Positions 1-5,177 of a stretch of 5,177 nucleotides of DNA are shown here, piece by piece. The notes below the pieces were generated by a model. That model worked only from the letters and a program-made list of their open reading frames with translations, was not told where the DNA came from and did no database searches. The stretch is from Pseudobdellovibrionaceae bacterium. Its GTDB lineage: Bacteria; Bdellovibrionota; Bdellovibrionia; Bdellovibrionales; JAMPXM01. Location: NCBI GenBank assembly GCA_913774795.1, contig CAJYIL010000261.1, forward strand, positions 1-5,177, written 5' to 3'. Made by a program: the position numbers and the translations under genes. Every line of letters starts with the position of its first letter. Position 1 is the first letter of the stretch.

Positions 1-1
1 C

Positions 2-1276
2 TATAACCCTGAGATCGCGAACGAGAACAACATCCGAGGCGTTTTCGAATTCCTCGACTCGAAACAGACCTATATCGATTTTCGCCCCGCACGAACTTAT
101 GTGCCGATCGCGTTTGACGATGCGTTCTCCGAAAAACGCGAGTCATTCGCCGACAAAGTCGTTGTCGTCGGCCGCGACATTCAGTCGACTCCGAAAGACT
201 ACATCCAGACACCGTTCTCTCGAGACGTGATCGCCATGAGCGTTCTCGAACTCCACGCAAACATCTTCGATACGCTCATCCTCAATACGGCACCCGTGAA
301 AGCCCCTGACTGGATCGGCATTCTTCTCACCGGCTGTATCTCGATTCTTACGGTGTATCTTGTTCTTGCCGCGAAGCCGACCAAGGGGCTTGCTTGGCTG
401 GGTACCGCGATCCTCGTTTTCTGTTTGGTCTCGTTTCTGTTCTTCTGGTGGGCCGGCGTCTGGATCCCTATGGCGCAAACGATTCTCGCTATTTTCATCT
501 GCTACTACTTCTTTATTCCGTACCGACTTATCATCGAGAATCGTCGTTCGTGGGAGTATTACCAAAAGAACCGTTTGCTCACGCAAGTCGAAGAACTGAA
601 AACAAACTTCCTGAGCATGATGTCACACGACTTGAAGACGCCGATTGCGCGTATTCAAGGAATGACCGACGTCGTTCTCCACGACCCCACTCCTCTCAGC
701 TCCCGACAGAAAGAAGCGCTCGCAACTCTCTCGAAGTCGTCGCAAGAGCTCCTTGATTTCGTGAGCTCGATTCTGAATTTGGGCCGTATCGAATCAAAAG
801 AGCTTAAACTTCACATGGCGTCGCGCGACCCGAACGCGCTTGTTGAAGAAGTCGTAGAAAAGCTCGACTACTTCGCGCGCTCAAAGAAAATCTCGGTGAA
901 AACCGAGCTCGAACCCGTGTTCAGTTTGAAGATGGATGCCGACCTGATGAGGCAGGTTTTTACGAACTTGATCGAGAACGCGATCAAGTACAGCCCTGAA
1001 AATTCTGCCATCCTTATTACAACGGAAGAGGCCGACGGCAAGATCGTCATCCAGGTCTCCGATCAAGGGCAAGGCATCCCCGAAGATGAATTGCCGTATG
1101 TTTTCGAGAAGTTCTATCGCTCGAAAAATGCGAAGTCGTCGAGCGTGAAAGGCTCGGGACTTGGCCTGTACCTTGCTAAATACTTCGTGGAACTCCACCG
1201 AGGCACGATTTCCGTCGATAGCCAAACCGGTGAAGGTTCGACGTTTACGGTCGAGTTACCCGTAAGCAGTGTTTAG
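2..1276 (+). CDS. CHASE2-domain membrane sensor histidine kinase (5' partial)
   Basis: Sensor kinase of a two-component system, expected in the inner membrane. It autophosphorylates on His and passes the phosphate to a response regulator. The reading frame is open from the left window edge, so the N-terminus is missing; a GTG at 101 is internal, not the start. In order: the last part of an extracytoplasmic CHASE2 sensor (IDFRPARTYVPI, then KVVVVG and ELHANIFDTL, typical of the family's end); three hydrophobic helices at about 311-373, 386-460 and 461-523; a short linker; a HisKA domain with the H-box SHDLKTP (phospho-His codon 626-628); and an HATPase_c domain with the N-box NLIENAIKYSP (from 965), G1 box DQGQGIP (1061), F box VFEKFYRSK and G2 box GSGLGLYLAK (1151). 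All catalytic boxes look intact. The order CHASE2, three helices, kinase is standard for the family. The ligand is unknown. The next gene, 29 nt downstream on the same strand, is the obvious partner regulator. Confidence 0.95.
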   Translation, partial: YNPEIANENNIRGVFEFLDSKQTYIDFRPARTYVPIAFDDAFSEKRESFADKVVVVGRDIQSTPKDYIQTPFSRDVIAMSVLELHANIFDTLILNTAPVKAPDWIGILLTGCISILTVYLVLAAKPTKGLAWLGTAILVFCLVSFLFFWWAGVWIPMAQTILAIFICYYFFIPYRLIIENRRSWEYYQKNRLLTQVEELKTNFLSMMSHDLKTPIARIQGMTDVVLHDPTPLSSRQKEALATLSKSSQELLDFVSSILNLGRIESKELKLHMASRDPNALVEEVVEKLDYFARSKKISVKTELEPVFSLKMDADLMRQVFTNLIENAIKYSPENSAILITTEEADGKIVIQVSDQGQGIPEDELPYVFEKFYRSKNAKSSSVKGSGLGLYLAKYFVELHRGTISVDSQTGEGSTFTVELPVSSV

Positions 1277-1294
1277 TCCGATCACGAGAGTCGC

Positions 1295-1299
1295 AGAGG
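1295..1299 (+). promoter_or_regulatory. Ribosome binding site of the response regulator
   Basis: AGAGG lies six bases before the ATG at 1306. This fixes the regulator's start and shows independent ribosome loading in the 29-nt gap after the kinase stop. I see no promoter or terminator in that gap, which supports co-transcription with the kinase. Confidence 0.7.
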
Positions 1300-1305
1300 T
1301 TCGTT

Positions 1306-2835
1306 ATGTTGAAAGTCCTCGTAGTAGATGATGATCAAGGGTTGCGCTTTTCGGTGCGCGAAACGCTCGCGCAGGCCGGCGGCTTCGAGATCGATGAAGC
1401 TTTCGATGGCTTGAACGCCGTCGAAAAAGTGCGCGCGCAACACTACGACCTCGTTCTCCTCGACGTCGATATGCCTCGCTTAAACGGCCTTGAGGCGCTC
1501 AAGCTGATTAAAGAACACGATCCTTCAACGGTCGTTTTGATCATGACCGCTTATGCGTCGATCGATGACGCCGTTCGCGCCGTCAAAGAAGGCGCTTACA
1601 ACTACCTCTCGAAACCCGTTAAAGGTGACGAGCTCGTAAAACTCGTCGAAAAAGCTCTCTCGGCTCAATCGATGATCGCGGCGGTCGCAGGTTCGGCGCC
1701 GATCATGATGGAAGCCGGCCGCAAGATGATCGGCAACACCACTGAGATGCAGAAGGTGTTCAACATCATCAACCGTCTCGCGAAGGTCGATACTCCGGTT
1801 TTGATTCGCGGTGCTTCGGGTACGGGTAAAGAATTGGTCGCGCGTGCGATTCACTTCAACTCCACTCGCAAAGACGAGAAGTTCGTTGCGATCAACTGCT
1901 CGGCGATCCCTGAAAATCTGTTTGAATCAGAACTCTTCGGTCACGAGAAAGGCTCGTTCACGGGCGCCAGCGACCGTAAGATCGGCAAATTCCAGTTCGC
2001 TGAAGGCGGCACCCTCTTCCTCGACGAATTGGGCGAAATGCCGATCTCGATGCAAGTGAAACTCCTCCGCGTTCTTCAAGAGCGCGTATTCACTCCGGTC
2101 GGCTCAAACCGCGAAATCGAAACCAACGTTCGCGTGATCGCGGCGACGAACCGCCCGCTCGAAGACATGATCTCGAAAGGCACGTTCAGAGAAGACCTGT
2201 TCTATCGTTTGAACGTCGTGCCGATCTTCTTGCCGGCTCTCGCCGATCGCAAAAACGACATCGAGACGCTCGTCACGGGCTTCATCAAAAAGTTCAACAA
2301 GTCGCACTCGAAACGCGTGATCGGCGTCACTCCAGACACGATGACCGTGCTCAAAAAATATCAATGGCCGGGAAACATTCGTGAACTCGAGAACGTGATC
2401 GAGCACATGTTCATTCTTGAAAACAGTAACACGCTGACGCTCGCATCATTGCCGGAGTCAGTTCTCTCGGCGACGGGCACAACCCTCGCCGCAGTGGCGG
2501 CCGAGAACGCGAAAGCTTCGTCAAGCGAACAACTTGAAGGCGCGGTCGACGAGATGATCGGCGATGACTCCGACATGGGCTCTGACGAGCTCGGCGGCGA
2601 CGACGAAGAACTCGGCGGCGGATCGCCTGGCGGCGAAATGGTGTCGATCAACGGCGAAGCGCTTGATTTCAACAAACACAAAGAAGCGTTTGAGCGCGAG
2701 TTCATCGTGAAAGCTCTGAAGACGTTTAAAGGTCGAATCAACCAAACGGCGCTGCACGCGAACATCCCGAAGAAAACGCTTCTCCGAAAAATCGAGAAGT
2801 ACGGGATCGTCGCTAAAGACTACGCCGACAAATAA
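1306..2835 (+). CDS. NtrC-family sigma-54-dependent response regulator
   Basis: Cytoplasmic transcription activator of 509 residues with the three classic parts. The receiver domain (about 3-118) has the acidic pocket D8-D10, phospho-acceptor D53, T81 and K103. The AAA+ domain (about 135-365) has Walker A GASGTGKE at 169-176, the sigma-54-contacting loop as GSFTGA at 216-221 (usual form GAFTGA), Walker B LFLDE with D240/E241, arginines R295 and R301 in FREDLFYRLN, and sensor II WPGNIRE at 354-360. The C-terminus has a Fis-type HTH at about 462-501 (FEREFIVKAL, then KKTLLRKIEKYGI). Between AAA+ and HTH sits a Gly-rich, very acidic linker (about 413-445, twelve Asp/Glu and no Lys/Arg). The family hydrolyses ATP to open sigma-54 polymerase complexes. 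The AGAGG ribosome site and the preceding kinase gene support the start and the pairing. Target genes cannot be read from the protein; the nearest candidate site is at 4522-4537. Confidence 0.96.
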   Translation: MLKVLVVDDDQGLRFSVRETLAQAGGFEIDEAFDGLNAVEKVRAQHYDLVLLDVDMPRLNGLEALKLIKEHDPSTVVLIMTAYASIDDAVRAVKEGAYNYLSKPVKGDELVKLVEKALSAQSMIAAVAGSAPIMMEAGRKMIGNTTEMQKVFNIINRLAKVDTPVLIRGASGTGKELVARAIHFNSTRKDEKFVAINCSAIPENLFESELFGHEKGSFTGASDRKIGKFQFAEGGTLFLDELGEMPISMQVKLLRVLQERVFTPVGSNREIETNVRVIAATNRPLEDMISKGTFREDLFYRLNVVPIFLPALADRKNDIETLVTGFIKKFNKSHSKRVIGVTPDTMTVLKKYQWPGNIRELENVIEHMFILENSNTLTLASLPESVLSATGTTLAAVAAENAKASSSEQLEGAVDEMIGDDSDMGSDELGGDDEELGGGSPGGEMVSINGEALDFNKHKEAFEREFIVKALKTFKGRINQTALHANIPKKTLLRKIEKYGIVAKDYADK

Positions 2836-2836
2836 A

Positions 2837-3436
2837 TCAATCGGTTCTTGATCGCAAAAGATCGAGCTGTGTGGGACCCATCGTGCTGTTTTTGAACAGA
2901 GCGATGGGTTCTTTGATTTGAATCTCGTCGTCACCACGCTTGATCTTCAAATCGAGCGTCTTCTGATTGGTCATCGATGCCCGGTACACTTGCGCTTTTA
3001 TCGCGGCCACGTTTTTCGGAACTTTGCCTTCGATCTCCAGGATTTCGTCTTTGACCTGAAGAAGCGTCTTTGTTTTGCCATTTAGATCCGTGATAACGAA
3101 TTTCTCAGGACGAACCGAGAGGCCGGCGAGGCTAAATTCGACCCCGAGACCCGGTTTGTCTGGCGTTTTAAAGCAGTAGCCTTCGATCGACTCGGGCTCT
3201 CTGACCGCAAAGTCGAAATAGTCGTAGCCGCGGGATTTACACTCCTCGCCGACCGCCCGGATGCCGTAAAGCTCGATGTATTTAGATTCAGTTCTTGGAG
3301 GAAGCTCGGAGGTCACGACGAATGCGGTGGACGAAATCACATCGACGACGTTGTAGCCGCGCGGGCCTTTTTTGAAGACCGGTTTGGTCGAGGCACAACC
3401 AGAAAGGAGTAGAGTCAGCAGGAGCAAATAACGCAT
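2837..3436 (-). CDS. Exported lipoprotein with PDZ-like C-terminal half
   Basis: Predicted lipoprotein of 199 residues. I chose the ATG at 3436 because it gives a compact signal peptide, MRYLLLLTLLLSGC, ending in a good lipobox (LSGC, lipidated Cys14). Residue +2 is Ala rather than Asp, which by the enterobacterial Lol rule favours the outer membrane. A TTG at 3490 would add 18 residues and is less likely. The region of about 27-90 (YIELYGIRAVGEECKSRGYD, C66 and C88) recalls envelope lipoproteins in which an RAxE segment precedes a GYDYF-like stretch. Residues 95-178 look like a PDZ domain: GLGVEF as the binding loop, DEILEIEGK as the usual 'GDxIxxInG' strand, then TLDLKIKRGDDEIQI. PDZ domains bind C-terminal peptides and are common in envelope quality control, but no catalytic domain is present here. 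No Shine-Dalgarno sequence is visible. The specific function is unknown. The gene converges on the regulator and diverges from the protease gene. Confidence 0.85.
   Translation of the reverse strand: MRYLLLLTLLLSGCASTKPVFKKGPRGYNVVDVISSTAFVVTSELPPRTESKYIELYGIRAVGEECKSRGYDYFDFAVREPESIEGYCFKTPDKPGLGVEFSLAGLSVRPEKFVITDLNGKTKTLLQVKDEILEIEGKVPKNVAAIKAQVYRASMTNQKTLDLKIKRGDDEIQIKEPIALFKNSTMGPTQLDLLRSRTD
2847..2866. other. Short hairpin at the convergent gene ends
   Basis: CTTGATC (2847-2853) can pair with GATCGAG (2860-2866), seven pairs including one wobble, around a six-base loop GCAAAA. It lies in the last codons of the lipoprotein gene, about 12 bases beyond the stop codon of the regulator. Read on the minus strand it is followed by a weakly T-rich stretch past the lipoprotein stop, so it could help end that transcript. 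The arms are short and this could be chance. Confidence 0.3.
2873..2920 (+). terminator. Candidate terminator hairpin for the kinase-regulator operon
   Basis: The arm ACCCATCG (2876-2883) pairs perfectly with CGATGGGT (2902-2909). The stem extends outward by G-T and G-C pairs to 2874/2911, and after a 2x2 internal loop continues inward with CTGTT (2886-2890) against AACAG (2895-2899), closed by a TTTG loop. The plus-strand sequence that follows, TTTGATTTG, is moderately T-rich rather than a clean T-tract. It starts 38-41 bases after the regulator stop, inside the 3' coding end of the opposing lipoprotein gene. No other terminator fits between these convergent genes, which are one base apart. 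The fold is clear, but its role as a terminator is an inference. Confidence 0.45.
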
Positions 3437-3523
3437 GAAGAGAATCACAACAGGCCCGAGGCACTTTTGCAATTCACGTCTGTTTCGCAAGCACGAAACC
3501 GGCCTGCAGGTTATGTTGCGGCG
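3437..3523. promoter_or_regulatory. Divergent promoter region, lipoprotein versus protease
   Basis: These 87 bases must hold the promoters of both divergent genes if the chosen starts are right. On the minus strand, TTGCAA (3467-3472) and TGTGAT (3444-3449) are 17 bases apart, each matching four of six sigma-70 consensus bases. This would place the transcript start almost at the lipoprotein ATG. Also on the minus strand, GG (3500-3499) and TTGC (3490-3487) have exact sigma-54 spacing, but the rest of the -24 box is poor. No convincing plus-strand promoter is visible. Neither minus-strand match is strong. Confidence 0.4.
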
Positions 3524-4507
3524 GTGAAAAATGCCTCGATATCTCCGTCATGTCTGGCCCTTCGAATCTCCACGGCCCTGCTTCTCATTTTTGCGGCCGC
3601 GACCGCAAAGGGCGCGATTTTCGGCGCGGACAACCGCCACCTGATCAACTCGGTATCACCCGCTTTCGAGATGTCGCGAGCAACGGCCATCGCGGTTCTC
3701 TCGGCCAATCACTCCGTCGGCGCGAATGGTCTCATTCAGCTTCACACGGTTCGCCTGACGAATCTCTGTTCGTCAGAGCCGCTGTCGAACGAACCGATGC
3801 TCGATTTTTCGTGCACGGGTTTCCTGATCGCACCCGATCTTCTCGTGACTGCGGGTCACTGCGTTTATGCCATCAATACCGCCAACCAAACCTTGGAGCA
3901 CGAGACGAAGCTTGCGTGCGAGACGTTTTCTTGGCTTTTCGATTACCGGGCTCCGGTTCAATCAAACAACATCAACCCGTCTCGTTTATACAAGTGCAAA
4001 GAGATCATTTATGCGCGCCAGACCGAGCACGCGCCTTTCCTGGACTACGCATTGATTCGACTCGATCGCCCCGCGACCGGTCGAACGCCTTTTAAGATGT
4101 CGAACGCACCTTTGGCGATCAACACGCCGGTCGCGATGGTTGGGTATCCGTTCGGAACGGCGGCTCGCTACACGGACTCAGCACGGGTCACGAAGAATGA
4201 TCTCACGCGCGATAGTTTTTTGACTTCGCTCGATGCGTTTGAAGGGAATAGCGGCTCGCCGGTCTTCAATGCCGCCCGCGAAGTCGTCGGCATCTTGATC
4301 GGCGGCACACCGTCGGCGAATACGTACACGCCGAAAGGCCTCATGTGCGAAAAGGTCAATCGCTGCAACGAAACTGGCACCGTTTGCAACGAGCCCGACA
4401 AGGATACGGCCTCGCTCCCCGGCTACCAGGGTGTCGGTTCCGAGGTCCAGCGGATCCAGCCGATCCTCGACCTCGCGTCGAAACTTTCGACGGCTCGCGA
4501 GCGTTAG
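3524..4507 (+). CDS. Exported trypsin-like (S1 family) serine protease
   Basis: Secreted or periplasmic serine endopeptidase, 327 residues from the chosen GTG. The catalytic triad is visible in order: His112 in LLVTAGHCV (codon 3857-3859), Asp174 in LDYALIRLD (4043-4045) and Ser243 in EGNSGSPVF (4250-4252). GNSGSP in place of GDSGGP is the form seen in V8/glutamyl-endopeptidase-like and many bacterial S1 proteases. Start choice: GTG-AAA-AAT at 3524 gives a signal peptide with Lys/Arg residues, a core STALLLIFAAATA and a likely cleavage near AKGA. A TTG at 3467 has a better ribosome site (GAGG at 3458-3461, five bases away) but would put about 35 residues before the hydrophobic core. Eight cysteines follow the signal, three of them clustered after the active Ser (MCEKVNRC, then VCNE), consistent with disulfides outside the cytoplasm. 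Substrate specificity cannot be read. No propeptide boundary is evident, although about 60 residues lie between the signal and the protease core. Confidence 0.93.
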   Translation: MKNASISPSCLALRISTALLLIFAAATAKGAIFGADNRHLINSVSPAFEMSRATAIAVLSANHSVGANGLIQLHTVRLTNLCSSEPLSNEPMLDFSCTGFLIAPDLLVTAGHCVYAINTANQTLEHETKLACETFSWLFDYRAPVQSNNINPSRLYKCKEIIYARQTEHAPFLDYALIRLDRPATGRTPFKMSNAPLAINTPVAMVGYPFGTAARYTDSARVTKNDLTRDSFLTSLDAFEGNSGSPVFNAAREVVGILIGGTPSANTYTPKGLMCEKVNRCNETGTVCNEPDKDTASLPGYQGVGSEVQRIQPILDLASKLSTARER

Positions 4508-4521
4508 CTTGTCCGCGAGCC
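4492..4521. repeat. Inverted repeat at the protease stop codon
   Basis: GGCTCGCG (4492-4499) is exactly complementary to CGCGAGCC (4514-4521). Inside, AGC (4500-4502) can pair with GCT (4507-4509) around GTTA, leaving a TGTC bulge. The left part, GCTCGCGAGC (4493-4502), is also a 10-bp palindrome on its own, and CGCGAGC recurs as a direct repeat 18 bp apart (4496 and 4514). There is no T-tract afterwards, so a classical terminator is unlikely. It directly abuts the candidate sigma-54 promoter at 4522, so it may be an mRNA hairpin or a protein-binding site. Confidence 0.6.
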
Positions 4522-4537
4522 TGGATCCCAGATTGCT
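4522..4537 (+). promoter_or_regulatory. Candidate sigma-54 (-24/-12) promoter
   Basis: TGGATCCCAGATTGCT matches the sigma-54 pattern TGGCACG-N4-TTGCW. TGG, the C of the -24 block and the whole TTGCT of the -12 block agree, and GG and GC are separated by exactly ten bases. It lies in the 45-nt gap before the methyltransferase-like gene. The implied transcript start is near 4548, only about five bases before the ATG at 4553, which would make the message nearly leaderless. No other strong promoter is seen in this gap. The CA of the -24 block is not conserved. Confidence 0.4.
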
Positions 4538-4552
4538 GAGAGCACTTCCAGG

Positions 4553-5177
4553 ATGCGTGCGTTCATTTTCACCCTTCTGATGTCTTCGAACGCCTGGAGC
4601 TCAGCGCTCGGCTGTCGCACTCTTTTTGAACACGACTATCGGGCTCTCAATCCTACAGCCGCCTGGCGGGAATCCGAGTACGCTGCGCCCAACGCTCGCT
4701 CTTACCGGGATTACGAGTCGGTGTTAATGCCCCTTATACCGAAAGGGGCGTCGGTTCTGGATTTGGGCGGAGGCCAAGGCCGCGCGATGAGCGAACTCGC
4801 GAAGCGTAAAGGCGCCGACACGACCGTCGTGAACACCCAAGACTTCTCCGGTCGTTTCGCTAACGTTCATTATCTGACCGGTTGGGCGGAGGAGATTCTG
4901 CCGGGTCTCAAAGAAAATAGCTTCGATGTCGTCACTGATTTCTTCGGCGCATTTCATTACTCCGCTCGAAAAGATCTGATCATCGAAGGCGCCTTCCGAG
5001 CGCTGAAGCCGGGAGGTACGGCGTACTTTCTTTTCGACTTTACGAATTCGCCCGCCGTCGTGGGCTCCACTCGCCTGGATCGGTACCTCGAAAAGTGGGA
5101 TGCATCGATTTTTTCAGTGCGGATAAAAATCTTAAACGGTCGTGAGGTCGCCGTTCTTAAAATGACCAAGCCGAACT
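4553..5177 (+). CDS. Class I SAM-dependent methyltransferase-like protein with signal peptide (3' partial)
   Basis: The frame is open from the ATG at 4553 to the window end with no stop, about 208 residues visible. The N-terminus, MRAFIFTLLMSSNAWSSALG, reads as a signal peptide with possible signal peptidase I cleavage after WSSA; the Cys21 context ALGC is a poor lipobox. From about residue 60 the Rossmann methyltransferase signature is clear: motif I SVLDLGGGQGRAMSELA (SAM-binding glycines), a following strand TTVVNTQD, then SFDVVTDFFGAFHY (motif II region) and ALKPGGTAYFLFDF (motif III). The usual acidic residue at the end of the second strand is not obvious (NTQD). The family transfers methyl groups from SAM; the substrate here is unknown. 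An in-frame ATG at 4580 would remove most of the signal and give a cytosolic enzyme, but it has no visible ribosome site. The ribosome site at 4553 is also weak (CCAGG touching the ATG). It follows the protease by 45 nt and could be read from it or from the promoter at 4522-4537. Confidence 0.8.
   Translation, partial: MRAFIFTLLMSSNAWSSALGCRTLFEHDYRALNPTAAWRESEYAAPNARSYRDYESVLMPLIPKGASVLDLGGGQGRAMSELAKRKGADTTVVNTQDFSGRFANVHYLTGWAEEILPGLKENSFDVVTDFFGAFHYSARKDLIIEGAFRALKPGGTAYFLFDFTNSPAVVGSTRLDRYLEKWDASIFSVRIKILNGREVAVLKMTKPN

Noticed and set aside
1277..1305. Possible promoter or terminator between kinase and regulator
   Set aside because: Only a ribosome site is visible in the 29 bases; I see no hairpin or -35/-10 or -24/-12 pattern.
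2521..2937. Minus-strand 138-codon ORF across the regulator's 3' end
   Set aside because: It is antisense to clear regulator and lipoprotein coding sequence, has low-complexity content mirrored from the acidic linker, and shows no recognisable domain.
3254..3370. Staphylococcal-nuclease-like reading of the lipoprotein N-terminal half (VVDVISSTAFVV, then IELYGIRAVGEE)
   Set aside because: The catalytic Asp and Arg positions would be Ser and Glu, and the RAxE/GYDYF pattern fits known lipoproteins better.
3458..3471. Plus-strand sigma-54-like GGCAC...TTGC before the protease
   Set aside because: The two blocks look good by eye, but only seven bases separate GG from GC instead of ten, which sigma-54 does not tolerate.
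3513..3527. Five-codon ORF (ATG to TGA) overlapping the protease GTG as GTGA
   Set aside because: The overlap looks like translational coupling, but the nearest AGG is only two bases from its ATG and such a short ORF is expected by chance.
3550..4095. Plus-strand 181-codon ORF inside the protease gene
   Set aside because: It is a shadow frame: Arg/Ser/Pro-rich with no motifs, while the overlapping frame carries the His and Asp of a protease triad.
4724..5169. Minus-strand ORFs opposite the methyltransferase-like gene
   Set aside because: The plus frame is open throughout with methyltransferase motifs; the minus ORFs show no domain features.

Overview
The window carries five protein genes with very little space between them. 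Two are cut by the window ends. Base composition is moderately GC-rich. A CHASE2 sensor kinase followed by a sigma-54-type response regulator, plus several short-gap genes for exported proteins (a lipoprotein, a trypsin-like protease and an apparently exported methyltransferase-like protein), points to a Gram-negative bacterium. Bdellovibrionota or another former deltaproteobacterial lineage fits best. That placement is an inference from gene content and style, not from a marker gene.

Layout: positions 2-1276 (+) hold the C-terminal part of a membrane histidine kinase: the end of a CHASE2 sensor, three membrane helices, then the HisKA and ATPase core. After 29 nt comes 1306-2835 (+), a complete NtrC-family response regulator (receiver, AAA+ sigma-54 activator, Fis-type HTH). 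These two almost certainly form one operon and one phosphorelay. A convergent lipoprotein gene, 2837-3436 (-), ends one base from the regulator's stop codon, and a strong hairpin lies inside its 3' end. An 87-bp divergent region, 3437-3523, separates the lipoprotein from an exported trypsin-like serine protease, 3524-4507 (+). After a 45-nt gap comes 4553-5177 (+), the start of a class I SAM-dependent methyltransferase-like protein with an N-terminal signal-peptide-like segment. It is open at the window end.

The kinase would sense a periplasmic or membrane cue and phosphorylate the regulator at Asp53, and the regulator would then remodel sigma-54 RNA polymerase at target promoters. The best regulatory signal I can see is a -24/-12 (sigma-54) promoter match at 4522-4537, just upstream of the methyltransferase-like gene. 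This suggests, without proving it, that the adjacent regulator or a paralogue controls that gene. I found no RNA genes, CRISPR arrays, insertion sequences or phage genes. Most of the window is recognisable housekeeping-style signalling and envelope genes. The least ordinary parts are the exported methyltransferase-like protein with its candidate sigma-54 promoter and the two-part lipoprotein.
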